From Linanthus parryae (taxonomy: Eukaryota > Streptophyta > Magnoliopsida > Ericales > Polemoniaceae), in assembly GCA_023055425.1 (NCBI GenBank), contig JALGPY010000004.1, positions 55,637,718 through 55,701,717 on the forward strand: a DNA stretch of 64,000 nucleotides, in the 5' to 3' direction. The notes beneath the pieces are model-generated. The model saw nothing but the letters and a program-made list of their open reading frames with translations. It was not told where the DNA came from and did no database searches. The position numbers and the translations under genes were made by a program. Positions 35,838-47,905 of the stretch are shown piece after piece. The number at the start of each line of letters is the position of its first letter. Position 1 is the stretch's first letter.

Positions 35838-36330
35838 AGATATTGGTTCATTGGCTGTTCGGAGAGGAGAATAGAACATATTATGACATTTCCTTCAACT
35901 TTGTGAGTGAAACATTTGCTGGGGGTCAGATTATATCTCACTTGAGCAGTTAAGTTGCTGCCTTTGTATGTGCCATCCTAGTGATGAGGGACTTCTTTTG
36001 TTGGTGATGAGAGATTTTGCTGTTCAAGGGTTTTGGACAAAGGAGCACCATCTTACTCTCACAACTTCAGGATATGGAACGAAATACTGTTTTGAGGAGT
36101 CGAGGTTTAGTGTTACTTCTTCATCTGAGCAGCACTTTGTTTTAACACAACTGCGGTGGAATGAGCGATAAATCTCTCTAGTCAAGTCTAAATATGAAGC
36201 CATTGCCTCGATTCCTAGCTTCATTTCTTTGAAGGATGTTGCAGTACGAGAGAGCGTGGAAGTGTTGAATATTATTACTTCAAGGTGTGGCTTCAGCTTC
36301 AGTACTCCACAAATACAGTTACCACATTAA
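35838..36330 (+). pseudogene. F-box-associated domain fragment, copy B
   Basis: Translated motifs are VHWLFGEENRTYY, LCMCHPS, VQGFWTKEHHLTL, IPSFISLKDVAV and VEVLNIITSR. It shares with copy A the short deletion after HHLTLTTSGYG. Frames change near 35.95 and 36.15 kb and a TAA lies at about 36169. It is on the opposite strand from copies A and C, so transcripts of A or C would be antisense to it. Confidence 0.75.
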
Positions 36331-37239
36331 CCTTTATCTCTAAAGCATGATTGCTTAAAGTTTCTCTAGGATTTAAACCTTCTAATTAGATGTTATATCG
36401 AATACTATCTTTATAAGCACGAGACCTGATTATAAGATTGCCTCTTCAACTTTTTGATATATTCTTAATTTTTTATGTGCATCCAAGTGGCTGATGCCTT
36501 TCCCACACGGCCAGATAATTAACTAAGAGAATACTTATTAATTTGTATGTAGGTAGAATTTTAAGCTCTTAGATCTTCTAATCTGTTATTGATGTGTGGA
36601 ATGTAGGTCTATTTTAGTTATTTCAAAGTCGCTCCAATGACATATCGAATATGTGAGAAGGTGATTCTAGATTTGCCTGCAAACTTGCCAGACATGAATT
36701 TTACTTCATGTACAAAAAAACCTGAATTTTAATTCATTTAGAACAGTCAAAGTAAACAGTAAAAAAACCCACGGATTTGGAGTTATTCGAAGATCTGCTT
36801 AATCCCATAACCAATCACCAACCGATCTACAAGAGAATGGATGTGATTTTGCTGTTGTTTGATTTGGCAGGTCAAATGATTTCTTCTATGTACTCTTGAG
36901 CACACATTGGCAGCTAAATGTACAGGCACTCAAGTTCTAATTGAACACATTAATGAAGTTCCTAGCAACTTTATTAACTCTCTTGGTTTCTTCGACATCA
37001 TTTTCTTTTAATGATTGAACACTATTTCCTCTTTAAAGAAGAGGAAATCACTATTTTGAAGAAGAAGATCTAGATAGCTTAGAGAAACTGCAGATCTATG
37101 CTGCAACTCAATTATTATTTTAATACTGGTTGGAAATGCTGTTACCCGGACACACACAAATGTACCCACTTTTTTTTTTCTCCTAATATGGTTCTTTACT
37201 TTTTCTGAACAGGAAGATATTTTGTTATTTCAACTCAAC
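36331..37239. other. Arm sequence up to the LINE insertion
   Basis: Matches 8.83-9.80 kb (inverted) and 52.6-53.6 kb (inverted). It keeps a segment of about 65 bp (around 36533-36600) that copy C also has and copy A lacks. No gene. Confidence 0.6.
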
Positions 37240-37437
37240 TTTTTTTTGAAATAGAGAAATATGTAGACTTGGGACAGATTTTTATCTGCCAAATATTCAG
37301 TACACACAAATTCAGGACATACTACACACCAAGTTGATACATTTGGTGCTCCGGAAGCATAAAAACATAACCTATCTGCCACTTGTTTCCTTCTTGAAAA
37401 AACCTAACTAACAGTGCTTGCTTTTAATAGCATTAGT

Positions 37438-38014
37438 TTACGAGAAATACAATGAATCAGCTGATTTATTTCCGAACCACTGAACCGGTGGATGCGAAGA
37501 ACAACTGTTCATCTTCAACGCCTTATCCACCTCCGTCTTCAAACCCTTCGAATCAATTTCCACCATCATCGATCTGAAACCAAATTGATATATGAGATCC
37601 AACCCCCTATTTAGCGCCTCCACTTCAAGCACCATCGAGTCTTCATGGAACGAAATTGGGAAAGTCCAATCACGAAAAAATTCATCATCTGAATTTCTGA
37701 TGACTGCTGCTCCTGAAGCCGTTCGCGAGGACATGAAACAACCTCCATCGATATTGCACTTGAGGAGGCCTAGAGGCGGAGCTTTCCACCTTGATGGAGT
37801 CAGATCTGGATCTGCACACAAATAAACACCCCAAGGGTAAGTCGATTCAAAAAATTCCAAACTGTTTGCTTTGCTATTGTTAGTTATTATTTGCTGAGAA
37901 ATCTTTTCTGATCTGAAAATCATTTTGTTGCGAGATATTCAAATTTCCCAGAGAAGGAAAGCAAATAAATATTTGTGTTGAGTAGCTAAAACTTGCAAAA
38001 TTCAAGGAGCCAGA
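37438..38014 (-). pseudogene. LINE RNase H domain, 3' piece
   Basis: On the minus strand: FLLWEI and RNKMIF (typical link region), then WKAPPLGLLKCNIDGGCF (RNase H start), VIRNSDDEFFRDW, EVEALNRGLDLI and VEIDSKGLK, giving the D-E-D acidic set. It is open from about 37923 to the stop at 37438, and was continuous with the piece at 47906-48850 before Copia-2 entered. Confidence 0.85.
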
Positions 38015-38402
38015 TGTAGGGTTTTGATTCATGGATCGCGCAAACGGAAGCATAATCAAACAAATAACCATGCAAAACCCTCCAAGGATTACAAGTCTAG
38101 ATGCATAACGATAGTGAAGGTAAGAAATCATAAACACACCTTTGGGTTCTCCTTGATGACTTCAAACGCGAATAGTGTCACGTTCTCTATAGTTGATCCA
38201 CGCCTAGAGTTGCTCCTAGATCTCCCAAACTCCTTGGAGCTAGCCCGGAATGAGAGGAGGGTGAAGGAATCACGCAAAACGAGACAAAAGGAGGGGCTCA
38301 AGCCCTCTTTTTGGCCGACGGGGTGAGGGGGCGGCGGCAAGGGGCGGCGTCGGCTCCTTGTTGCTTGCTCTCTCTCTCCTTTGTTCTCTCCCACCCTTGT
38401 TA
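38015..38402 (-). repeat. Truncated third LTR of Copia-2
   Basis: Matches the end of the LTR (39398-39785 and 46475-46862) with a few substitutions. It stops at the shared word CTTGTTATGATCT, which also begins the leader piece it is joined to, so the junction is a microhomology of about 13 bp. Confidence 0.88.
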
Positions 38403-39397
38403 TGATCTAACTATTGAAAAATTGCATCCCATGCTTGATTTGTCTTGTTTTACGCGATAAACAACAAATTAAGGTGTAAAACAACAAGAATGTAACACAT
38501 AAACTACGTTTATGCTCTATGACCTGTGGCTCTGATACCATCCTTCATAGTCATGTGGTATGCTCCATGCTCCATGCTCCATCTTTTGTGGCTTCTTTGG
38601 CTTTGGGCTTCTTTTCTTCAATCTTGGCTAACAATCTACTTTATCTAGCACTAGCTATTATCTATACTAAATAAAATAAATCTCACAAGTTGAGAAAAAA
38701 ATGGCACGCAGGCCATAAAACCCTAATTAATTATTACAATTAATTGATCAGCTCGCAGGCCGTAAAACCAAACCACAAAATTAAACATCCACATCAAACC
38801 ACATCCTAAGGCCATATCCAATCACCATGCGATTTGCACATAAACAGTTAAAATCCAATTTTAACGCGCTTGGTCAATTTTAATTGATTTTAGGATTTCT
38901 AGGGTTAAAACGGTCCATGGGCCCAACAATCCAATTGCCCGGGCCCAACAAAGTGAACCATAAGGCCCTAGGGCCGGCCCGACCCAAAACCCGCAAGCTA
39001 GGCCCGCTGGTTAGGGCCGCCCGGCCCCTTAGGGCGGCCAAGCTTGGGCGGCAAGCAAGGGGGCGGTCCCCTAGGGGGCCGAACCTCCTCATGGAGGTTG
39101 TTTCCAAAACAACCTCCTTACTTGGAGCCCAAGTTTGGTTGTTTCCTTGTTTTGGGAGAACTCCTTCTTCCCCAAGGATGCCCAAACCCTAGATCTAAGA
39201 TCCTAAAATTTCTCAAACTCACCAATTCATGCATCCAATGCAAAATTGGGTCTTGTTATGATCTAATTATTGACAAATTGCATCCCATGCTTGATTTGTC
39301 TTGTTTTACGCGATAAACAACAAATTAAGGTGTAAAACAACAAGAATGTAACACATAAACTACGTTTATGCTCTATGACCTGTGGCTCTGATACCAC
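38403..39397 (-). repeat. Duplicated Copia-2 leader with two primer sites
   Basis: 38542-39397 matches 45613-46474 almost base for base, and includes a primer site (complement of TGGTATCAGAGCC) at 39384-39396. 38403-38541 repeats only the primer-proximal leader (primer site near 38529-38541) and is fused to the word CCTTCATAGTC that normally lies about 0.86 kb further on. Frames in the GC-rich part (38880-39192, both strands) recur at 45957-46269 simply because the DNA is duplicated. Confidence 0.85.
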
Positions 39398-40828
39398 TGT
39401 AGGGTTTTGATTCATGGATCGCGCAAACGGAAGCATAATCAAACAAATAACCATGCAAAACCCTCCAAGGATCACAAGTCTAGATGCATAACGATAGTGA
39501 AGGTAAGAAATCATAAACACACCTTTGGGTTCTCCTTGATGACTTCAAACGCGAATAGTGTCACGTTCTCTATAGTTGATCCACGCCTAGAGTTGCTCCT
39601 AGATCTCCCAAACTCCTTGGTGCTAGCCCGGAATGAGAGGAGGGTGAAGGAATCACGCAAAACGAGACAAAAGGAGGGGCTCGGCCCTCTTTTTGGCCGA
39701 CGGGGTGAGGGGGCGGCGGCAAGGGGCGGCGTCGGCTCCTTGTTGCTTGCTCTCTCTCTCCTTTGTTCTCTCCCACTCTTGTTATGATCTCTAAAGAGAA
39801 TAACTTATGAGGAAGGAAGGAAGGAGGGTCCTTTATATAGTCCAACAACTCCTTGTTAACTACCTAAAGGACTTATTCTAGTCCTACTAGAATTCAATTT
39901 AGTCCCTTCCTTGCAAATTAGTCCCTACTAAGTTTGCAAGGGTTTGCAAAGTGATCCTTCTAATTAATTAATCCAATTAATTAATTTCAAATCTAGTACA
40001 ACTCTATATAGCGTGTGACCCCATAGGTTCCATCTAGTTGGTAGCAACTATTTGCTAATATGGAGCGGTTTCTAGCAAAACATCCATTCTAGCCAACTAA
40101 TAGAATAGTCATCTAGACAACCTTGTACAAGTAATTGTCTCATCCCTTTGCCTCCATATCCGGATTGGACACGAGACATACAAGTCACACTCGTATATCC
40201 AATCCATAGTTTCTCGATCCATGGAATAGCCTTATTCGTGCAAATAACATCAATATCCCATATTGATTTATTTGAGTCTGGCCAGACATTCTATAAGCAC
40301 TATCCTTTGAGTGGCCTAGGATATTTGCTCCCGTTATGTGGGAGGGGCAAATCCTCTCTACGTCCACTACGATCTCTAAGATTGCTTCTCATTGTATCCA
40401 GTACACGCCTTTATAACTACCCAGTCACGGTGTAGCGTTTAACGCTACCAAGATCACAATGATCCACAACTAGAATATCTAGTGACTTCAAGTCTAAGGA
40501 TGACAATACCATTGTACCCGAGAAGCACTTGTGACTCAACATAACATGTATGTAGCCTTCTCGGTGATGGGTCAATCCAGTGCAACATTCCGTAATGCAC
40601 ACCTATGTGTTGGATCGTGATATCTCCATATCAATCCAACCCCATACTAGTCTATAGATGATTGTCCCATTTAATCATTATACTTGACTAGGGATATTTA
40701 AGATAAACAACACAATTGTAAATCTAAGGACTTCATTATATTAAATATCCAATAAATAATAAATGAATTTTCTAGCCATATACAAATTCATACTAAACTA
40801 GATTGCCTCTAGGGCATCTATTCCAACA
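39398..40828 (-). repeat. Copia-2 3' LTR (internal position in the array)
   Basis: 1431 bp, TGTTGG...CCTACA in element orientation. The polypurine tract adjoins it at 40829. It differs from the 5' LTR at about 40261, 40306, 40334, 40380 and 40693. The complement of TATATAAA is near 39831. Confidence 0.93.
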
Positions 40829-40842
40829 GTCTCCCACTTGCA
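40829..40842 (-). other. Copia-2 polypurine tract
   Basis: In element orientation GTGCAAGTGGGAGAC ends at the 3' LTR boundary, seven bases after the polyprotein stop. Confidence 0.75.
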
Positions 40843-40848
40843 CTAGAG

Positions 40849-43800
40849 TCAATCTGGCGCATCTCGTATGCCCATACTCCTAGTGTGCCCTTCATGCTTC
40901 CACTGCGTGAGAGGCTTTGTAAGCGGGTCTGACAGATTATCATCTGTAGAAATCTTGCATATCCGAACGTCTCCTCTATCGATAATATCTCGAATCAGAT
41001 GAAACTTCCTGAGCACATGCTTGGACTTCTGGTGCGATCTGGGTTCCTTTGATTGCGCGATCGCCCCAGTGTTGTCACAAAACAACTCCACTGGATCCGC
41101 AATGCTAGGGACCACACCAAGTTCAGAAACAAACTTTCTGATCCAAACAGCTTCCTTTGCTGCGCCATTTGCAGCAATGTACTCAGCCTCTGTTGTAGAA
41201 TCAGCTACCGTCTCTTGCTTGGAACTCTTCCAGCTCACCGCTGCTCCATTCAGGCAAAACACATATCCCGACTGTGATCTAAAGTCATCTCTATCGGTTT
41301 GGAAGCTTGCATCAGTGTAACCCCTTACACGCAACTCTTCCTCACCGCCAAACATCAAGAAAGCATCCTTAGTTCTTCTCAAGTACTTTAGGATGTTCTT
41401 GACAGCAATCCAGTGACTCTCACCCGGATTGGATTGGTATCTGCTTGTCATACTCAAGGCATATGACACATCTGGTTTAGCACATAACATGGCGTACATG
41501 ATAGATCCTATGGCCGAGGCATAGGGAATTCTACTCATGCGTTCCTTCTCAATCTCATTGGAAGGACAACCACTCTTCGAAAGAGTGATTCCATGTGACA
41601 TGGGCAAGAATCCCTTCTTGGAATCTTGCATGTTGAACCGTTTCAACACCTTGTCAATATATGTACTTTGACTTAGGCCTAGCAACCTCTTAGATCTATC
41701 TCTATAGATCTTTATACCGAGTATATAGGCTGCTTCCCCTAAGTCCTTCATTGAGAAACACTTTCCTAGCCAATCTTTCACAGATTGCAGCATAGGAATG
41801 TCGTTTCCAATGAGTAGTATGTCATCCACATACAAGACCAGAAAAGCTACAGAGCTCCCACTAACCTTCTTGTAGACACAAGACTCATCTTCGTTTCTGA
41901 TGAAGCCAAACTCTTTGACCACTTCATCAAAACGTCGATTCCAACTCCTAGAAGCTTGCTTCAATCCATAAATGGATCGTTGCAGTTTACAGACTTTGTT
42001 GGCTTGCTTTGGATCCTCAATACCCTCCGGTTGTATCATATACACGTCCTCGAGGAGATTCCCATAAATGAATGCTGTTTTGACATCCATCTGCCAAATC
42101 TGATAGTCGTAGTATGCTGCAATTGCAAGTAGGATTTGGATGGATTTGGTCATAGCGACTGGTGAAAAGGTTTCATCATAGTCAATACCATGAATCTGTC
42201 TGAATCCTTTAGCCACCAATCGGCCCTTTTAGGTAATCACATTACCATCCATGTCGATCTTCTTCTTGAAGACCCACTTGCACCCTATGGGCCGCGCCCC
42301 ATCAGGTGGTTCCACCAAAGTCCATACTTTGTTGGTATACATGGATTCCATCTCGGATCTCATGGCCTCAAGCCACTTCTGCGAGTCTGGGCCACTCATG
42401 GCCTCCTCATAGGTAGTAGGCTCATCATCTATGAGCATCGTGTCACCGGAATCAGTCACGAGAAGTCCGTACCTCTCGGGTTCCTGGCGCACTCTACTAG
42501 ATCTACGAAGCTCTTGTGTTACCTGAACAGGTGGATCCACAACTGCTTGTGATTCCTGTTCATGTTCCATAATCGGTTCAGTGATTTGTGGTTCTTGAAC
42601 TTCTTCAAGTTCTACATTCCTCCCACTTGCTTCTTTAGAGACAAACTCTCTTTCTAGAAACACGCCGGTCCGAGCAACAAACACTTTGTTCTCGGTTGGA
42701 TTGTAGAAGTAGTATCCCTTAGTTTCCTTAGGGTACCCCACAAATTTACACTTATCCGATTTAGGCCCTAGCTTGTCAGATTGTAAACGTTTTACATAGA
42801 CATCGCAGCCCCAAATCCTCATGAACGACAGTGTGGGACGCCTCCCACTCCACATCTCATATGGTGTCTTCATGACTGATTTAGATGGAACACGGTTAAT
42901 GGTGAAAGCTGCACTTAATAGAGCGTAGCCCCAAAATGATAATGGAAGATCGGTTTGACACATCATAGACCGAACCATATCCAATAGGGTTCGATTCCTC
43001 CTCTCGGACACGCCATTCCATTGTGGCGTTCCGGGTGGAGTGACTTGGGACACGATCCCACACTCTCTAAGATAGTCGTCAAACTCTTGGCTCAAGTATT
43101 CTCCTCCACGATCCGATCGTAGAGCCTTAATGCTTTTGCCAATTTGCTTCTCTACTTCATTCTTGAATTCTTTGAACACTTCAAAGGATTCGAATTTTGC
43201 CCTCATAAGGTACACAAATCCATATCTACTGTAATCATCAGTAAATGTAATGAAGTAGACATAACCACCCCTGGCAGGCGTGGCAAATGGCCCACACACA
43301 TCTGTATGTATGAGCGCCAATTGCTCACTAGTCCTCTCACCTTTCTTATTGAAAGGGGACTTTTTCATTTTTCCCAATAAACAAGCCTCACATGTCTCAT
43401 ATGATTCAAAATCAAATGAGTCTAGTAATCCATCCTTATGGAGTCTAGATACACGTTTCTCATTTATGTGGCCTAAACGACAATGCCATAAATAAGCAGG
43501 ATTTATATCATTTATTTTAATCCGCTTGGTATTAATGTTGTAGACAGGATTGCTTAGATCAAGGACATAAAGTCCATTAAATAATTGCGCACTAAAATAG
43601 TGAATATTATTCAAATAAAAGGAACAACAATTGTTCTTTATTGAAATAATAAAACCTTCCTTGTCCAAACAAGAAATAGAAATAATGTTTCTGCTCATAG
43701 CAGGCACAAAATAGCAATTATTTAATTCTAAAACTAATCCTGAAGGCAGAGATAGCTCGCACACGCCTATGGCCAACGCAGCAACCTTTGCTCCATTCCC

Positions 43801-44793
43801 AACGCGCAGATCTACCTCTCCTTTAGCCAATCTTTTACTTCTCTTTAGATCCTGCATATTTCGACAAATATGAGATCCACATCCAGTATCTAATACCCAT
43901 GATGTAGAGACAGTTAAATTGACATCTACAACAAAAATACCAGGTGGTGGTGGAATCACTATTCCAAGCCTCTTGTCCTCCAGATATTTTGGGCAGTTCC
44001 TCCTCCAGTGTCCAGGTTGACTGCAGTAGTGACACTCACCCTTAGTCACGACCTTGGCAATCCCACCAACAGGCTTAAGGGCTTGCTCCTTGGACTTGGC
44101 AACTGACTTGCCTTTGCCCTTGGAGGAAGAGGCAAACTTTTTGCCCTTTCCCTTATGCACCATCATAATGGCCTTGCCCTTACCCTTGTTGATGCTCTGT
44201 TCAGCCGTCCTCAACATGTTGAGCAAATCTGGCAGTGGTTTAACGATCTCGTTCATGTTATAGTTCATAATGAACTGTCCATAACTCTCGGGCAACGATT
44301 GGAACACGAGATCGGTTGCCAACTCTTGGCCGACCGGGAACCCAAGCCGGGCGAGATTCTCCAAGTACCCGATCATTCGGAGTACATGGGGTCCCACCGG
44401 GTTCCCTTCTGCCAGATGACATTTGAACAGTGCCTTTGAGACCTCATACCTCTCTACCCTCGTCTGCTCTTGGAAGAGCTGCTTTAGATGTTCGATCATA
44501 TCGACAGCATTCATGTTCTCATGTTGCTTCTGAAGCTCAGAGGTCATGGTGCAAAGCATTAGGCAGGCCGCATCATTAGCGTCATCAACACGCTTTTGAT
44601 ACGCCTTTAAGGCAACAGGTGTCTGGTTCTATGGACCTTCTGGAACATGCTCCTCTATTGCGTACAGTTTCTTCTCTTGCTTGAGAACAATTCTCAAGTT
44701 TCTGTACCAATCAAGAAAGTTGGTTCCAGAGAGCTTGTCCTTCTCAAGGACAGATCGTAGGGAATGTTGTGAACTCGATGAGTTGTTTGCCAT
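40849..44793 (-). pseudogene. Copia-2 gag-pol polyprotein, single frame with two stop codons
   Basis: From the MANNSSSSQ methionine (44793) to the TGA at 40849-40851 the reading frame is continuous, about 1314 codons, broken only by a TAG at 44629-44631 (gag codon 55) and a TAA at about 42229-42231 (just before RT). Domains in order: gag, CCHC knuckle (CHYCSQPGHWRRNC, about 44034-43993), protease DTG (near 43888), integrase zinc finger (H-H-C-C, about 43.48-43.37 kb) and core (DVCGP, RSDRGGEY, PPGTPQWNG), RT (YVDDILLIG near 41.82 kb) and RNase H (TTEAEYIAANG near 41.18 kb). No frameshift was seen. As written it needs two readthroughs. Either or both stops may be young mutations. Confidence 0.92.
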
Positions 44794-46460
44794 TTGGAAT
44801 TCTACAAAAGGAAAATACGCAAGTTTTAGTATTTGTGAATTTTGACTATATTTAATAATGGCTAGTTTATTAAATATAGCTCCCACTATTTTACTACGGA
44901 TTAATAACCCTCAAGATATTAATGCGGAAAATATCATTATATTTTCTAGTGGGCCAAGATCCATCTTTTCATCTCCTTATGAGCTTGCTTTGGCAAGTCA
45001 CCCATAATTCGACTACTTTTAGGTAGGAACAATTCCAATTGCATCCCATATGCAACTCTTGGTTCAACCGGGCAAATAACTCCTTATTTATCCATCCATA
45101 TGGATAATCCCAATTGATTGCCTCTAGGTTTCTTAATCAAATTAATAGCCTAGTTGTGTTCAACCTCTTATCTAAACAATTGCACATTGTTACGTGCCAT
45201 CGCATTCCATCATTATGAACCAAGTCGCCATGCTTTGGCACGCACGAACTTGATAAATAATGATGATAATGAGTGTTTAAATAACGAGAAGGCAAGAACA
45301 CAATATTGAATTTTTGAGGGATTTTTCAATTCAATTTTAATTGTTTTTGTTGATCAATATCAACTAATCTATCTATTTGAGTTTGGGCACAACTCCAAAT
45401 AATAGATCCTGGTTGTCTAATTATCTTATTATCCTAATTGCATGCATCATCCATACACCAACCACACAAATAATAAGACAATAAGTAAACAACCACAAAA
45501 CAGAAATTAAACGTGATGTGGATATGGCCTTTTCTAGACTAAGATAATTCCAAGCCAATGGAATTATCTATGAACCCTAAGCAAACACATCTCCATGCGT
45601 CTTGATCTTTTGGTCCATCCTTCATAGTCATGTGGTATGCTCCATGCTCCATGCTCCATCTTTTGTGGCTTCTTTGGCTTTGGGCTTCTTTTCTTCAATC
45701 TTGGCTAACAATCTACTTTATCTAGCACTAGCTATTATCTATACTAAATAAAATAAATCTCACAAGTTGAGAAAAAAATGGCACGCAGGCCATAAAACCC
45801 TAATTAATTATTACAATTAATTGATCAGCTCGCAGGCCGTAAAACCAAACCACAAAATTAAACATCCACATCAAACCACATCCTATGGCCATATCCAATC
45901 ACCATGCGATTTGCACATAAACAGTTAAAATCCAATTTTAACGCGCTTGGTCAATTTTAATTGATTTTAGGATTTCTAGGGTTAAAACGGTCCATGGGCC
46001 CAACAATCCAATTGCCCGGGCCCAACAAAGTGAACCATAAGGCCCTAGGGCCGGCCCGGCCCAAAACCCGCAAGCTAGGCCCGCTGGTTAGGGCCGCCCA
46101 GCCCCTTAGGGCGGCCAAGCTTGGGCGGCAAGCAAGGGGGCTGTCCCCTAGGGGGCCGAACCTCCTCATGGAGGTTGTTTCCAAAACAACCTCCTTACTT
46201 GGAGCCCAAGTTTGGTTGTTTCCTTGTTTTGGGAGAACTCCTTCTTCCCCAAGGATGCCCAAACCCTAGATCTAAGATCCTAAAATTTCTCAAACTCACC
46301 AATTCATGCATCCAATGCAAAATTGGGTCTTGTTATGATCTAATTATTGACAAATTGCATCCCATGCTTGATTTGTCTTGTTTTACGCGATAAACAACAA
46401 ATTAAGGTGTAAAACAACAAGAATGTAACACATAAACTACGTTTATGCTCTATGACCTGT
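44794..46460 (-). other. Copia-2 untranslated leader
   Basis: Corresponds to the Copia-1 leader. It includes a GC-rich block (46000-46160). No conserved protein frame. Confidence 0.7.
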
Positions 46461-46473
46461 GGCTCTGATACCA
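46461..46473 (-). other. Copia-2 primer binding site
   Basis: In element orientation TGGTATCAGAGCC, one base after the 5' LTR. This is the standard site complementary to plant initiator tRNA-Met. Confidence 0.9.
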
Positions 46474-46474
46474 C

Positions 46475-47905
46475 TGTAGGGTTTTGATTCATGGATCGCG
46501 CAAACGGAAGCATAATCAAACAAATAACCATGCAAAACCCTCCAAGGATCACAAGTCTAGATGCATAACGATAGTGAAGGTAAGAAATCATAAACACACC
46601 TTTGGGTTCTCCTTGATGACTTCAAACGCGAATAGTGTCACGTTCTCTATAGTTGATCCACGCCTAGAGTTGCTCCTAGATCTCCCAAACTCCTTGGTGC
46701 TAGCCCGGAATGAGAGGAGGGTGAAGGAATCACGCAAAACGAGACAAAAGGAGGGGCTCGGCCCTCTTTTTGGCCGACGGGGTGAGGGGGCGGCGGCAAG
46801 GGGCGGCGTCGGCTCCTTGTTGCTTGCTCTCTCTCTCCTTTGTTCTCTCCCACTCTTGTTATGATCTCTAAAGAGAATAACTTATGAGGAAGGAAGGAAG
46901 GAGGGTCCTTTATATAGTCCAACAACTCCTTGTTAACTACCTAAAGGACTTATTCTAGTCCTACTAGAATTCAATTTAGTCCCTTCCTTGCAAATTAGTC
47001 CCTACTAAGTTTGCAAGGGTTTGCAAAGTGATCCTTCTAATTAATTAATCCAATTAATTAATTTCAAATCTAGTACAACTCTATATAGCGTGTGACCCCA
47101 TAGGTTCCATCTAGTTGGTAGCAACTATTTGCTAATATGGAGCGGTTTCTAGCAAAACATCCATTCTAGCCAACTAATAGAATAGTCATCTAGACAACCT
47201 TGTACAAGTAATTGTCTCATCCCTTTGCCTCCATATCCGGATTGGACACGAGACATACAAGTCACACTCGTATATCCAATCCATAGTTTCTCGATCCATG
47301 GAATAGCCTTATTCGTGCAAATAACATCAATATCCCACATTGATTTATTTGAGTCTGGCCAGACATTCTATAAGCACTATCCTTCGAGTGGCCTAGGATA
47401 TTTGATCCCGTTATGTGGGAGGGGCAAATCCTCTCTACGTCCACTACGATCTCTAAGCTTGCTTCTCATTGTATCCAGTACACGCCTTTATAACTACCCA
47501 GTCACGGTGTAGCGTTTAACGCTACCAAGATCACAATGATCCACAACTAGAATATCTAGTGACTTCAAGTCTAAGGATGACAATACCATTGTACCCGAGA
47601 AGCACTTGTGACTCAACATAACATGTATGTAGCCTTCTCGGTGATGGGTCAATCCAGTGCAACATTCCGTAATGCACACCTATGTGTTGGATCGTGATAT
47701 CTCCATATCAATCCAACCCCATACTAGTCTATAGATGATTGTCCCATTTAATCATTATACTTGACTAGGCATATTTAAGATAAACAACACAATTGTAAAT
47801 CTAAGGACTTCATTATATTAAATATCCAATAAATAATAAATGAATTTTCTAGCCATATACAAATTCATACTAAACTAGATTGCCTCTAGGGCATCTATTC
47901 CAACA
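46475..47905 (-). repeat. Copia-2 5' LTR
   Basis: 1431 bp, near-identical to 39398-40828. In element orientation it starts TGTTGGAATAGATGCC and ends ACCCTACA. The TATA box (complement of TATATAAA) is near 46908. Confidence 0.93.

Larger units (their letters stand above)
38015..47905 (-). mobile_element. Young Ty1/copia element with three LTR copies (Copia-2)
   Basis: Outer flanks are CCAGA (38010-38014) and CCATA (47906-47910), a 4/5 match to a 5-bp target duplication. Reading the minus strand from 47905: 5' LTR, primer site, leader, gag-pol, polypurine tract and 3' LTR (39398-40828). After this comes a second primer site with leader (38542-39397), a short third leader piece (38403-38541) and a truncated third LTR (38015-38402). 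The two complete LTRs are both 1431 bp, and I see only five base differences. It is the same family as Copia-1 but much younger, and sits inside a LINE. Confidence 0.9.

Noticed and set aside
38880..39192. Overlapping open frames on both strands, repeated at 45957-46269, of about 101 residues
   Set aside because: They lie in the GC-rich part of the Copia-2 untranslated leader and recur only because that DNA is duplicated. Frames on both strands of GC-rich DNA are expected by chance, and Copia-1 does not conserve them.
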